Made by a program: the position numbers and the translations under genes. A stretch of DNA of 64,000 nt from Lachnospiraceae bacterium (GTDB lineage: Bacteria; Bacillota; Clostridia; Lachnospirales; Lachnospiraceae), in the NCBI GenBank assembly GCA_900768755.1, contig CAAGDV010000001.1, forward strand, positions 1-64,000. The letters are read 5' to 3'. Below the pieces are notes generated by a model. That model was not told the DNA's origin and ran no database searches. It worked only from the letters and a program-made list of their open reading frames with translations. Below, piece by piece: positions 9,113 to 17,046 of this stretch (positions are counted from its first letter, which is position 1; each line of letters opens with the position of its first letter).

Positions 9113-12100
9113 CTATTCTTCTTCATCAAAGTCGTCATCTGAGAATTCTTCGTCATCAGCAAAATCCTCATCAACCGAGGTAATCTCGCCATCCACGAAT
9201 TCCTGCTCAGTAAAGCCGAATTTACCCAAAGGCTCATCATAATCGTAAGCAGGTTTATCAAGGTCCAGATCAATCAGGTTAACATCATTGTCAGCGTAAC
9301 CTATGTTCTCGCTGATATCAACCTCCTGTCCCTGCTCGTCAAGAACAGTAACATCCAAAGCAAGGGATCTGAGTTCCTCCAAAAGAACCTTGAATGACTC
9401 AGGAATACCCGGCTCAGGGATGTTATCTCCCTTAATAATTGCCTCGTATGTCTTAACACGGCCAACAACATCATCGGATTTAACGGTAAGAATCTCCTGA
9501 AGGGTGTACGATGCACCGTATGCCTCAAGAGCCCATACCTCCATCTCTCCGAAACGCTGTCCGCCGAACTGGGCTTTTCCGCCGAGAGGCTGCTGCGTTA
9601 CAAGTGAGTAAGGACCTGTTGAACGTGCGTGAATCTTATCGTCTACAAGGTGATGCAGCTTCAGGTAATGCATGTGTCCGATTGTAACCGGGCTGTCAAA
9701 ATACTCACCTGTTCTGCCGTCACGGAGTCTTACTTTACCGTCTCTTGATATAGGAACGCCCTTCCACTCTTCTCTGTGGTCAAGATGCTCGCCAAGATAT
9801 GTCATAACATCCTCGTTAAGCTTGTCATCCCATTTTGCCTTAAAATCTTCCCACTCCATATTTACATAATCGTTGGCAAGATCCAATGTATCCATAATCG
9901 CATTCTCGTCCGCTCCGTCAAATACCGGAGTAGAAATCTTGAATCCGAGTGCTCTTGCAGCAAGGCTCAAATGAATCTCAAGCACCTGTCCGATGTTCAT
10001 ACGCGAAGGTACGCCCAAAGGATTGAGCACAATGTCAAGAGGGCGTCCGTTAGGAAGGAACGGCATATCCTCAACAGGGAGAATTCTTGAAACGACACCC
10101 TTGTTACCATGGCGTCCTGCCATCTTATCGCCAACAGAAATCTTTCTCTTCTGTGCGATGTATATACGGACTGACTGATTAACTCCCGGAGGAAGTTCGT
10201 CTCCGTTCTCTCTTGTAAATACTTTTGCATCAACGACGATTCCGTACTCACCGTGCGGAACCTTAAGTGAAGTATCTCTTACTTCACGCGCTTTTTCACC
10301 AAAAATAGCTCTGAGAAGTCTCTCCTCAGCTGTAAGCTCGGTCTCGCCCTTTGGTGTTACTTTTCCGACCAAAATATCACCGGCACGAACCTCCGCTCCG
10401 ATTCTGATGATACCTCTCTCATCAAGATCCTTAAGCGCATCATCGCCAACACCCGGTACATCCCTCGTAATCTCTTCAGGTCCGAGCTTGGTGTCTCTTG
10501 ATTCTGCCTCATACTCTTCAATATGAACAGAAGTATATACGTCATCACGGACAAGTCTCTCGCTGAGCAGAACGGCATCCTCGTAGTTATAACCTTCCCA
10601 GGTCATAAATCCGATAAGCGGGTTCTTACCGAGCGCAATCTCACCATTGCTGGTTGACGGTCCGTCTGCAATTACCTCACCTGCTTCTACCGTATCTCCC
10701 TTTGTTACAATAGGCTTCTGGTTGTAGCAGTTGCTCTGGTTACTGCGCGAATATTTTGTGAGCTTATAGGAATCCTTGTTACCGTCAGCTCTTCTGATTA
10801 CTATCTCAGTTGATGTAGCTCTCTCGACAACTCCGGCGTTCTGCGCTACCACACAGGCTCCCGAATCGACAGCTGCCTTGTACTCCATACCTGTTCCTAC
10901 AACAGCGGAATCTGTAGACAAAAGCGGCACTGCCTGACGCTGCATGTTGGATCCCATGAGGGCACGGTTAGCGTCGTCGTTCTGAAGGAACGGAATCATT
11001 GATGTTGCAACTGAAAATACCATCTTAGGCGATACGTCCATGAGGTCGATTTTGCTCTTCTCGAACTGAGAAGTCTCTTCTCTGTATCTTCCTGATACGC
11101 TGTTACGTACAAAATATCCATTCTCATCAAGCTCGGCATTAGCCTGAGCTACGTAATAGTTATCTTCCTCGTCAGCGGTAAGGTATCTTACCTCATCCGT
11201 TACGCGCGGATTCTTAGGGTCTGTTTTGTCAACAACACGGTACGGGGCCTCAACAAATCCGTACTCATTGATTCTTGCGTACGACGCAAGAGAGTTGATA
11301 AGTCCGATGTTAGGTCCTTCAGGCGTCTCAATTGGGCACATTCTTCCGTAATGTGTATAGTGAACATCTCGAACCTCGAATCCTGCGCGGTCTCTTGAAA
11401 GTCCGCCCGGACCCAAAGCTGAGAGTCTTCTTTTATGTGTAATCTCACTGAGCGGGTTGTTCTGGTCCATGAACTGTGACAGCTGTGAACTTCCGAAAAA
11501 CTCCTTAACCGCAGCAGTTACCGGCTTGATATTGATAAGAGTCTGAGGAGTAACGCCCTCAAGATCCTGAGTTGTCATTCTCTCTCTTACGACTCTCTCC
11601 ATTCTTGAAAGACCGATTCTGTACTGGTTCTGAAGAAGCTCTCCGACCGCTCTGATTCTTCTGTTGCCGAGGTGATCGATATCGTCTTTTGTTCCGATAC
11701 CGTACTCAAGGTGAATATTGTAGTTGATTGACGCAATAATATCGTCAACAGTAATATGCTTCGGAATGAGGTCAGCTACATTTCTCTTAAGTGCTGCCTT
11801 GATATCGTCAAGATTGTCGCACTCGTTAAGAATAGTCTCCAGAACAGGATAATATACATCCTCGGTAATTCCGAGACTTCTTGCCTCTTCTCTGGTAATA
11901 TCCACATGTGTTGTTACGTCAACCATCATATTAGACAGGACTTTTACCTTGCGGTCCTCAACCTGCACCACTACGGACTTCACTGCCGCATTCTGTATTG
12001 CGAGCGCACTTTCAAGTGTAAGAACTTCGCCCTCGCGCGCAAGAATCTCGCCCGTAGAAGCATCGATAACATCCTCTGCCAGCTTCTGTCCGACAAGTCT

Positions 12101-12982
12101 GTTCTTAAAATTGAGTTTTTTGTTGAATTTATAACGTCCAACCTTTGCAAGGTCATATCTTCTCGGGTCAAAAAACATTGCAGAAACAAGGCTCTCTGCG
12201 CTGTCTACCGACAAAGGCTCGCCCGGTCTGATTTTCTTATATAATTCCAAAAGACCTTCTTCATGGCTTCCTATCGGGCTCTTCTCCGTTACGGAAGGGT
12301 CTTTTGCTATACTCGCAAGAATCTTCGGTTCCTCACCAAAAAGGTCAATAATCTCTTCATTGGTTCCAAATCCAAGTGCTCTTATAAGCACGGTAACCGG
12401 AACTTTTCTGGTTCTATCAACACGCACGAAGAAAACATCGTTGGAATCTGTCTCGTACTCCAACCATGCTCCTCTGTTAGGGATGACGGTACATGAAAAA
12501 AGCTTCTTTCCTATCTTATCATGTCCGATTTCGTAATATATTCCGGGTGAACGAACAAGCTGGCTTACTATAACTCGCTCTGCACCATTGATAACAAATG
12601 TACCAGTGGCGGTCATAAGAGGAAGGTCACCCATAAAAATATCATGCTCTTTAACATCCTTGGTCTCTTTGTTGTGAAGTCTTACCTTCACTTTGAGCGG
12701 TGCGGCATAAGTAGCATCTCTTTCTTTACACTCCTCGATGGAATATTTCCGATCCTCTTCGCATAAAACAAAATCAACAAATTCAAGACTAAGGTGTCCG
12801 CTATAGTCTGTAATTGGTGATATGTCGTCGAAAACTTCTTTGAGTCCCTCATCCAGAAACCACTGATATGAGTTCTTCTGAACCTCAATCAGATTCGGCA
12901 TTTCAAGAACTTCCTTCTGTTTTGAATAGCTCATTCTGACGTTCTTGCCAAATTTCTGAGGACGTAATCTGTTTTTATCCAT
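9113..12982 (-). CDS. rpoB: DNA-directed RNA polymerase subunit beta
   Basis: Beta subunit of RNA polymerase, site of rifampicin action. The 1289-residue protein contains the rifampicin region (FFGSSQLSQFMDQNNPLSE followed by KRRLSALGPGG), the catalytic-face elements and the GDKMAGRHGNKG motif. The C-terminus ends in a very acidic tail (DEDFADDEEFSDDDFDEEE), a common feature in Lachnospiraceae. In the rifampicin region the residues visible look like the sensitive form. Translated from ATG at 12982; a strong promoter at 13064-13092 lies upstream. Unusually, a 435-base spacer with a repeated hairpin element separates it from rplL. Confidence 0.98.
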   Translation of the reverse strand: MDKNRLRPQKFGKNVRMSYSKQKEVLEMPNLIEVQKNSYQWFLDEGLKEVFDDISPITDYSGHLSLEFVDFVLCEEDRKYSIEECKERDATYAAPLKVKVRLHNKETKDVKEHDIFMGDLPLMTATGTFVINGAERVIVSQLVRSPGIYYEIGHDKIGKKLFSCTVIPNRGAWLEYETDSNDVFFVRVDRTRKVPVTVLIRALGFGTNEEIIDLFGEEPKILASIAKDPSVTEKSPIGSHEEGLLELYKKIRPGEPLSVDSAESLVSAMFFDPRRYDLAKVGRYKFNKKLNFKNRLVGQKLAEDVIDASTGEILAREGEVLTLESALAIQNAAVKSVVVQVEDRKVKVLSNMMVDVTTHVDITREEARSLGITEDVYYPVLETILNECDNLDDIKAALKRNVADLIPKHITVDDIIASINYNIHLEYGIGTKDDIDHLGNRRIRAVGELLQNQYRIGLSRMERVVRERMTTQDLEGVTPQTLINIKPVTAAVKEFFGSSQLSQFMDQNNPLSEITHKRRLSALGPGGLSRDRAGFEVRDVHYTHYGRMCPIETPEGPNIGLINSLASYARINEYGFVEAPYRVVDKTDPKNPRVTDEVRYLTADEEDNYYVAQANAELDENGYFVRNSVSGRYREETSQFEKSKIDLMDVSPKMVFSVATSMIPFLQNDDANRALMGSNMQRQAVPLLSTDSAVVGTGMEYKAAVDSGACVVAQNAGVVERATSTEIVIRRADGNKDSYKLTKYSRSNQSNCYNQKPIVTKGDTVEAGEVIADGPSTSNGEIALGKNPLIGFMTWEGYNYEDAVLLSERLVRDDVYTSVHIEEYEAESRDTKLGPEEITRDVPGVGDDALKDLDERGIIRIGAEVRAGDILVGKVTPKGETELTAEERLLRAIFGEKAREVRDTSLKVPHGEYGIVVDAKVFTRENGDELPPGVNQSVRIYIAQKRKISVGDKMAGRHGNKGVVSRILPVEDMPFLPNGRPLDIVLNPLGVPSRMNIGQVLEIHLSLAARALGFKISTPVFDGADENAIMDTLDLANDYVNMEWEDFKAKWDDKLNEDVMTYLGEHLDHREEWKGVPISRDGKVRLRDGRTGEYFDSPVTIGHMHYLKLHHLVDDKIHARSTGPYSLVTQQPLGGKAQFGGQRFGEMEVWALEAYGASYTLQEILTVKSDDVVGRVKTYEAIIKGDNIPEPGIPESFKVLLEELRSLALDVTVLDEQGQEVDISENIGYADNDVNLIDLDLDKPAYDYDEPLGKFGFTEQEFVDGEITSVDEDFADDEEFSDDDFDEEE

Positions 12983-13063
12983 TGACGTTTCACCCCTGCG
13001 CTTTCTTATATTTTTACTAAAACTCTACGAGCAGGCATAAAGCCGCACGATAAAGCACTAAAC

Positions 13064-13092
13064 ATATTATCATAGCTGTCAATATATGTCAA
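13064..13092 (-). promoter_or_regulatory. Sigma-A promoter for rpoB-rpoC
   Basis: Minus strand: TTGACA (13092-13087), 17-base spacer, TAATAT (13069-13064). A second TTGACA-like word lies inside the spacer. Position about 80 bases before the rpoB start. It makes rpoBC expression independent of rplJL read-through, which fits the insertion of a repeat in the spacer. Confidence 0.85.
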
Positions 13093-13114
13093 CAAGAAAT
13101 TTTTATTTTTTACA

Positions 13115-13171
13115 ACTGCGCTGCTCGCTGATTAGCGGTCGTCAAATGTCCGCATGCCTTTCGTGCGCAGC
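13115..13171 (-). repeat. Partial duplicate of the structured repeat (family 1)
   Basis: CTGCGCTGCTCGCTGATTAG and the following bases through GCATGCCTTTCG repeat, almost base for base, the right part of the full element at 13203-13260. The copy is truncated just before the long hairpin. A further scrap, GCAGCTTCGCTGCTCGCG, follows at 13166-13183. It shows that the element has been duplicated or rearranged in place. Confidence 0.75.
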
Positions 13172-13202
13172 TTCGCTGCTCGCGTCCGCATCTTTCCTCA
13201 TA

Positions 13203-13358
13203 CAGCTGCGCAGCTTCGCTGCTCGCTGATTAGCGGTCGTCAAATGTCCGCATGCCTTTCGGCATTCCCCCAAGCATAAAGACATCCGCCTGCCTGCAAG
13301 CAGTCGCGGATGTCTTTATGCTTGGGGGACCGCGTCCATTTTCCTCGTCGCCATAACA
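13203..13358 (-). repeat. Structured repeat element, family 1, copy 1 (between rplL and rpoB)
   Basis: A 156-base element with a second full copy at 44442-44606. Ends are shared: minus strand TGTTATGGCGACGAGGAAAATG at one side is cut here to its key words TGTTATGG and GACGAGG, and GACCGCTAATCAGCG plus GCAGCGAAGCTGC at the other. Inside is a perfect 23-bp hairpin (arms 13267-13289 and 13306-13328) with the tip GACTGCTTGCAG. The arms share no sequence with those of copy 2, although the tip and flanks do. Next to it is ATGCC-GAAA-GGCAT, a GNRA tetraloop. Whether it is a mobile palindrome or a functional RNA is open; co-transcription with rplL read-through is likely. Confidence 0.85.
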
Positions 13359-13359
13359 T

Positions 13360-13391
13360 AAAGCCGTGTTGCTTTTTTGCAACACGGCTTT
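13360..13391 (-). terminator. Attenuator/terminator hairpin behind rplL
   Basis: A perfect 13-bp stem, AAAGCCGTGTTGC with GCAACACGGCTTT (13360-13372 and 13379-13391), six-base loop. The run after it on the minus strand (TTTATGTT) is a weak T-tract, so it may only partly stop transcription between rplL and rpoB, as is usual for this junction. Confidence 0.75.
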
Positions 13392-13417
13392 GATAATCAT
13401 ATAAGTGTTGGGGATAA

Positions 13418-13774
13418 TTACTTGATAGTAACCTTTGCTCCGGCCTCTTCAAGTTTCTTCTTAATCTCCTCAGCCTCAGCCTTGCTAACGCCCTCTTTAA
13501 CCATCTTAGGAGCCTCTGTAACAAGATCCTTTGCTTCCTTAAGACCAAGTCCTGTAATCTCACGAACTACTTTGATTACCGGAACGCCTGAGCCCTCTGT
13601 AAGCTCTACGTCGAACTCTGTCTTCTCTTCCTCAGCTGCTACAGGGCCTGCTGCTGCAACTACAACGCCTGCTGCTGCAGATACGCCGAACTCTTCCTCA
13701 CATGCCTTTACAAGATCGTTCAACTCTAATACTGATAAACCTTTGATTACTTCGATAATTTCCTGAGTTGTCAT
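13418..13774 (-). CDS. rplL: 50S ribosomal protein L7/L12
   Basis: The stalk protein that recruits translational GTPases. The 118-residue product has the N-terminal dimerisation helices (MTTQEIIEVIKGLS, LNDLVKACEEEFGV), the Ala/Gly hinge (AAAGVVVAAAG-type, residues 38-50) and the C-terminal globular domain with VIKVVREITGLGLKEAK. I place the start at the ATG 15 bases downstream of the first possible one because GGAGGAAACAATA stands at the right distance and MTTQEI is the family N-terminus. Follows rplJ by about 40 bases; L10 and L7/L12 form the stalk complex. Confidence 0.97.
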   Translation of the reverse strand: MTTQEIIEVIKGLSVLELNDLVKACEEEFGVSAAAGVVVAAAGPVAAEEEKTEFDVELTEGSGVPVIKVVREITGLGLKEAKDLVTEAPKMVKEGVSKAEAEEIKKKLEEAGAKVTIK

Positions 13775-13813
13775 TATTGTTTCCTCCATTATTAAAAATT
13801 ATTGTTTTAGAAA

Positions 13814-14305
13814 TTAAGCTTCTGCTTTCTGCTCTGCAATCTGCTTGATAACGCGAGCAAAATTGGTAATAGGTGACTGGATACTTCCAAGGAATTTGGA
13901 AATAAGCTCGTCTCTTGAAGGAATTGTAGCGATTACGCTGATTCCCTTCTGATCATAAAATGTGTTCTCAACAACACCGGCCTTAAGCTCAAGTGCAGGT
14001 GCCTTCTTTGCAAAATCAAAAAGAATTCTTGCAGGTGCTGTAGCATCTTCCTTAGAAACTGCAATTGCTGTAGGTCCTTCAAGATATGGAGCAAGTGCTT
14101 CAAGTTCTGTTCCGGCAATTGCACGCTTAATCAATGTATTCTTGTATACCTTGTATACAACGCCGGTCTCTCTCATCTTCTTACGAAGCTCTGTGTCCTG
14201 CTCAACTGTAAGTCCACGGTAATCAGCAAGAACAACTGCCTTGGCGTCCTTAAGATTCTCGGTGATTTCATCAACGATAGGCTGCTTGATTTCAACCTTT
14301 GCCAT
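13814..14305 (-). CDS. rplJ: 50S ribosomal protein L10
   Basis: L10 anchors the L7/L12 dimers to 23S rRNA. The 163-residue protein shows the N-terminal rRNA-binding part (MAKVEIKQPIVDEI, AKAVVLADYRGLTVEQ) and the long C-terminal helix (FARVIKQIAEQKAEA) that binds L7/L12. The start at 14305 follows AAGGAGGAGAG; upstream in-frame codons would add 19 residues not typical of the family. Expression is probably controlled by the leader at 14310-14505, which has the place and look of the L10 autoregulatory leader. Confidence 0.97.
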   Translation of the reverse strand: MAKVEIKQPIVDEITENLKDAKAVVLADYRGLTVEQDTELRKKMRETGVVYKVYKNTLIKRAIAGTELEALAPYLEGPTAIAVSKEDATAPARILFDFAKKAPALELKAGVVENTFYDQKGISVIATIPSRDELISKFLGSIQSPITNFARVIKQIAEQKAEA

Positions 14306-14309
14306 GAAT

Positions 14310-14505
14310 CTCTCCTCCTTATATGATATTTTGCACTTCACATTCAAAATGTATAGGAACAAAGTTGCCTACACGGTATAAAAAATGCCTCCCATAGACA
14401 GGGAGGCATAAAAAGTCATGCTGTACTTAATTGCTCCTCGGCAGGTGTGATGTGCGTTATGCCTTTCGGCGCCTGCTGTCTACGGTATGTCGGTCAGACC
14501 GACAT
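14310..14505 (-). promoter_or_regulatory. L10 leader (rplJ-rplL autoregulatory leader RNA)
   Basis: A 200-base untranslated leader lies between the promoter at 14511-14539 and rplJ. It holds several hairpins (GTCGGTCTGACCGAC; GGCGCC-GAAA-GGC-type stem) and ends in an intrinsic terminator. In Firmicutes this position carries the L10(L12)4-binding leader that shuts down rplJL when stalk protein is in excess. The covariance match was not computed; assignment rests on position and structure. Confidence 0.75.
14380..14409 (-). terminator. Terminator at the end of the L10 leader
   Basis: Minus strand TGCCTCCC-(TGTCTAT)-GGGAGGCA followed by TTTTTT. Located before the rplJ start, so it acts as a leader attenuator rather than an operon end. 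Confidence 0.85.
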
Positions 14506-14510
14506 CTGGT

Positions 14511-14539
14511 ATAGTACCATTAAAAATTTGTTTTGTCAA
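14511..14539 (-). promoter_or_regulatory. Sigma-A promoter for rplJ-rplL
   Basis: Minus strand TTGACA (14539-14534), 17-base spacer, TACTAT (14516-14511), just after the rplA stop. It starts the L10 leader transcript. Confidence 0.88.
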
Positions 14540-14545
14540 TAGAGA

Positions 14546-15241
14546 TTAACCAACATATTTTGATGAATCAACTTTAACTCCGGGACCCATTGTAGATGTA
14601 AGAGTAATGTTCTTAATATACTGTCCCTTGAGAGCTGCCGGTTTTGCCTTAACGATTGCATCCATAATAGCCTGGAAGTTATCCTTAAGCTGCTCCTCTG
14701 TGAAAGATACCTTTCCAACCGGAACATGCACGATGTTGGTCTTGTCAAGTCTGTACTCAATCTTACCTGCTTTGATGTCAGCGATTGCCTTTGTAACATC
14801 CATTGTTACTGTGCCGGCTTTCGGGTTAGGCATAAGACCCTTAGGTCCGAGAACACGACCAAGACGTCCTACAACGCCCATCATGTCAGGTGTTGCAACA
14901 ACAACATCGAACTCAAACCAACCTTCATTCTGAATCTTCGGAATGAGCTCCTCGCCGCCAACATAGTCAGCTCCTGCTGCCTCAGCCTCTGTAGCCTTAG
15001 CACCCTTAGCGAATACAAGAACTCTGACTGTCTTACCTGTTCCATGGGGAAGAACTACTGCTCCACGGATCTGCTGCTCAGCGTGACGTCCGTCACAGCC
15101 TGTTCTGATATGAGCCTCAACTGTCTCATCAAATTTTGCTGTAGATGCTTTCTTTACCAAAGCAACTGCATCTTCAGCGCTATAAAGTGTTGCGCGGTCA
15201 ATAAGTTTAGCCGCCTCAACATATTTCTTACCTCTCTTCAT
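14546..15241 (-). CDS. rplA: 50S ribosomal protein L1
   Basis: L1 forms the mobile L1 stalk at the E site and helps release deacylated tRNA. The 231-residue product starts MKRGKKYVEAAKLID and has the family core (GTGKTVRVLVFAKG, about residue 68; GRVLGPKGLMPNPK, about 125; FRVDKT-like YRLDKTNIVHVPVG near 160). I chose the ATG at 15241, which has AGGAGG upstream; an earlier in-frame codon would add 14 atypical residues. It is 62 bases downstream of rplK in the rpmG-secE-nusG-rplK-rplA unit. Confidence 0.97.
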   Translation of the reverse strand: MKRGKKYVEAAKLIDRATLYSAEDAVALVKKASTAKFDETVEAHIRTGCDGRHAEQQIRGAVVLPHGTGKTVRVLVFAKGAKATEAEAAGADYVGGEELIPKIQNEGWFEFDVVVATPDMMGVVGRLGRVLGPKGLMPNPKAGTVTMDVTKAIADIKAGKIEYRLDKTNIVHVPVGKVSFTEEQLKDNFQAIMDAIVKAKPAALKGQYIKNITLTSTMGPGVKVDSSKYVG

Positions 15242-15303
15242 ATAAAAACCTCCTAGTGGTATTTGCGGGGTCTGCCCTCCCACAATCTGTTATGCAACAA
15301 TTC

Positions 15304-15729
15304 TTATTCTTCTATGGTGATACCCATACTTCTTGCGGTACCTGCAATCATGCTCATTGCTGCTTCAAGTGAACCTGCGTTAAGGTCAGGCATCTTTGTC
15401 TCAGCAATCTTCTGTAAGTCTGCCTTTGAAAGCTTAGCTACCTTATTCTTGTTAGGTACTGCTGATCCAGACTTAATGTTGCATGCTTTCTTAAGAAGAA
15501 CAGCTGCCGGTGGAGTCTTTGTTACAAAGCTGAAGCTTCTGTCTGCATATACTGTGATAACAACAGGAACGATTGTGTCGCCCATATCTGCTGTTCTTGC
15601 GTTGAACTGCTTTGTGAATTCAACGATGTTTACACCATGCTGTCCGAGTGCCGGACCAACTGGTGGAGCCGGTGTAGCTTTTCCGGCAGCGATCTGTAAT
15701 TTGATATAACCTGTTACTTTCTTTGCCAT
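15304..15729 (-). CDS. rplK: 50S ribosomal protein L11
   Basis: L11 binds the GTPase-associated centre of 23S rRNA and is needed for stringent-response activation on the ribosome. The 141 residues start MAKKVTGYIKLQI and include the Pro-rich hinge (ATPAPPVGPALGQHGV, residues 18-33) and the C-terminal rRNA-binding domain ending in TARSMGITIEE. Start chosen at 15729 with AGGAGGTGCCATT upstream; the 18 residues a longer reading would add are not part of the family. Lies between nusG and rplA as in most bacteria. Confidence 0.97.
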   Translation of the reverse strand: MAKKVTGYIKLQIAAGKATPAPPVGPALGQHGVNIVEFTKQFNARTADMGDTIVPVVITVYADRSFSFVTKTPPAAVLLKKACNIKSGSAVPNKNKVAKLSKADLQKIAETKMPDLNAGSLEAAMSMIAGTARSMGITIEE

Positions 15730-15806
15730 AATGGCACCTCCTAAAATAATGTGGTATTGTCGGGAATCACCCTCCCACTGCAATACATGGAAAAAATCCT
15801 ATGATA

Positions 15807-16349
15807 TTACATGTGTCGTATTTCACTGAAGTTAAGCTCTACCGGTGTCTCACGGCCAAACATTCCGACCATAATCGTAACGGTCTGCTTTCCTTCATTA
15901 ATACTCTTAATCATGCCAACTGTGTTCTCCCATACGCCCGAAACGGCGACGATTGAATCACCAACCTTGTAGTCACATACAACCTTCTTGTTGCCGTTGA
16001 TGCCGAGATTCTTCATCTCTTCATCCGTAAGCGGCACCGGTGCGGATCCGGGTCCTACAAAGCCCGTAACGCCTCTTGTGTTTCTGACCACATACCAGGT
16101 ATCATCATTCATAATCATATGAACAAGTACATATCCCGGAAAAATCTTCTTCTGAACCTGTTTTTTGGCTCCGCTCTTGGTAACCTCAGTCACAGTCTCA
16201 AGAGGAACCGACACCTCAAGTATCTGGCCCTGAAGATTTCTGTTCTCAACGGTTTTCTCAATGTTGGCTTTTACCTTGTTCTCATAGCCTGAGTAAGTAT
16301 GAACTACATACCAACTGGCCTGCGAAATTTCTGACATTTCTTCTGACAT
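15807..16349 (-). CDS. nusG: Transcription termination/antitermination protein NusG
   Basis: NusG binds RNA polymerase and modulates pausing, and couples transcription to translation or Rho. The 180-residue protein has the NGN domain (WYVVHTYSGYENKVKANIE at the start, FPGYVLVHM near residue 85, VRNTRGVTGFVG near 105) and a C-terminal KOW domain (YKVGDSIVAVSGVWENTVG, near 135). I chose MSEEMSEISQ at 16349, which follows AAAAGGTGAACAG; nine additional residues upstream lack a better site. Cotranscribed with secE, which ends 40 bases before it. Confidence 0.96.
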   Translation of the reverse strand: MSEEMSEISQASWYVVHTYSGYENKVKANIEKTVENRNLQGQILEVSVPLETVTEVTKSGAKKQVQKKIFPGYVLVHMIMNDDTWYVVRNTRGVTGFVGPGSAPVPLTDEEMKNLGINGNKKVVCDYKVGDSIVAVSGVWENTVGMIKSINEGKQTVTIMVGMFGRETPVELNFSEIRHM

Positions 16350-16388
16350 CTGTTCACCTTTTCCTGCTCTGAGCAAAATACTCAGTCA

Positions 16389-16664
16389 CTAACTTATTAA
16401 ATTAAGTCCAATCCTGATGACTAAATCGACAACAAAAATAATTACTCCAAGAATCACCGAGCTCACAATAACCGCAATTGTCTGCTTCATTAGTGACTGG
16501 CTGCTTGGCCATATAATTTTCTTGAATTCAGCCTTAACCTGTGAGAAAAATCCATTTTTTTTGGTTGCCTTAACTTTCGGAGCTTTCGCCGTCTTACTGG
16601 CAACTTCCTCTACAGTGATGTCTTCATAAGAATCTTTAAGAATCTCGTTCTCTGAATCGCCCAT
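16389..16664 (-). CDS. secE: Preprotein translocase subunit SecE
   Basis: SecE clamps SecY in the Sec translocon. The 91-residue protein has a charged 35-residue N-terminal extension, then the conserved amphipathic helix (FFSQVKAEFKKIIWPS, about residues 39-54) and one C-terminal membrane segment (TIAVIVSSVILGVIIFVVDL, about 62-81). This is the short single-span Gram-positive form. The gene sits between rpmG and nusG, the standard order, with GGAGG ten bases before its ATG. Confidence 0.96.
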   Translation of the reverse strand: MGDSENEILKDSYEDITVEEVASKTAKAPKVKATKKNGFFSQVKAEFKKIIWPSSQSLMKQTIAVIVSSVILGVIIFVVDLVIRIGLNLIS

Positions 16665-16733
16665 CGCAATTAACCTCCAAACTGCATTTCATCCCTCATG
16701 ATGCTTCCGTCAGACGGAAATCTCCAGAAGAAA

Positions 16734-16883
16734 TTACTTTGTCTCTTTGTGCAATGTGTGTGCCTTGCAGAATCTACAATATTTCTTGGTCTCCATTCTG
16801 TCAGGATGAGCCTTCTTCTCCTTGGTCATATTGTAGTTACGCTGCTTGCATTCTGTACAAGCTAATGTTATCTTTACACGCAT
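16734..16883 (-). CDS. rpmG: 50S ribosomal protein L33, zinc-binding type
   Basis: A 49-residue product (MRVKITLACTECKQRNY...) with two CxxC pairs, CTEC near residue 9 and CRFC near residue 36, which mark the zinc-containing form of L33. Many Firmicutes keep a second, zinc-free copy elsewhere for zinc starvation; none is in the window. AAGGAGGTATCAGTC precedes the ATG. It opens the rpmG-secE-nusG-rplK-rplA unit directly behind a strong promoter. Too short for standard gene-length cut-offs but clear by sequence and position. Confidence 0.95.
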   Translation of the reverse strand: MRVKITLACTECKQRNYNMTKEKKAHPDRMETKKYCRFCKAHTLHKETK

Positions 16884-16942
16884 GACTGATACCTCCTTAA
16901 TTTCGGACATAAAAAAAAAGCCTTACGTCCCGTAGCTTTCCT

Positions 16943-16971
16943 AATATATCACAGCGTATATCGGAAGTCAA
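16943..16971 (-). promoter_or_regulatory. Sigma-A promoter for rpmG-secE-nusG-rplK-rplA
   Basis: Minus strand TTGACT (16971-16966), 17-base spacer, TATATT (16948-16943). The short leader contains a small stem (TACG-GGA-CGTA) followed by nine T (16910-16918), which could act as a weak attenuator before rpmG. Confidence 0.88.
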
Positions 16972-16983
16972 GCAATTTTTTAA

Positions 16984-17012
16984 TTGATTTATGTATAAAA
17001 ATTATGTATGCT
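16984..17012 (+). promoter_or_regulatory. Possible promoter of the first CgeB-like gene
   Basis: TTGATT (16984-16989), 17 bases, TATGCT (17007-17012), 35 bases before the gene start. The -10 is a poor match, so confidence is low. The AT-rich spacer is divergent with the rpmG promoter. Confidence 0.4.
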
Positions 17013-17046
17013 ATATCCGTACCGGTTTTTGCAGGAGGTTGCCGCC

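Noticed and set aside
13203..13358. Retron non-coding RNA (msr-msd) as explanation of repeat family 1
   Set aside because: A long hairpin with variable arms and conserved flanks is retron-like, but no reverse transcriptase gene is near either copy and two scattered copies are not typical. Kept only as a thought to test.
13203..13358. Plain rho-independent terminator
   Set aside because: The long hairpin is not followed by a T-run on either strand, and the conserved flanks extend far beyond a terminator.
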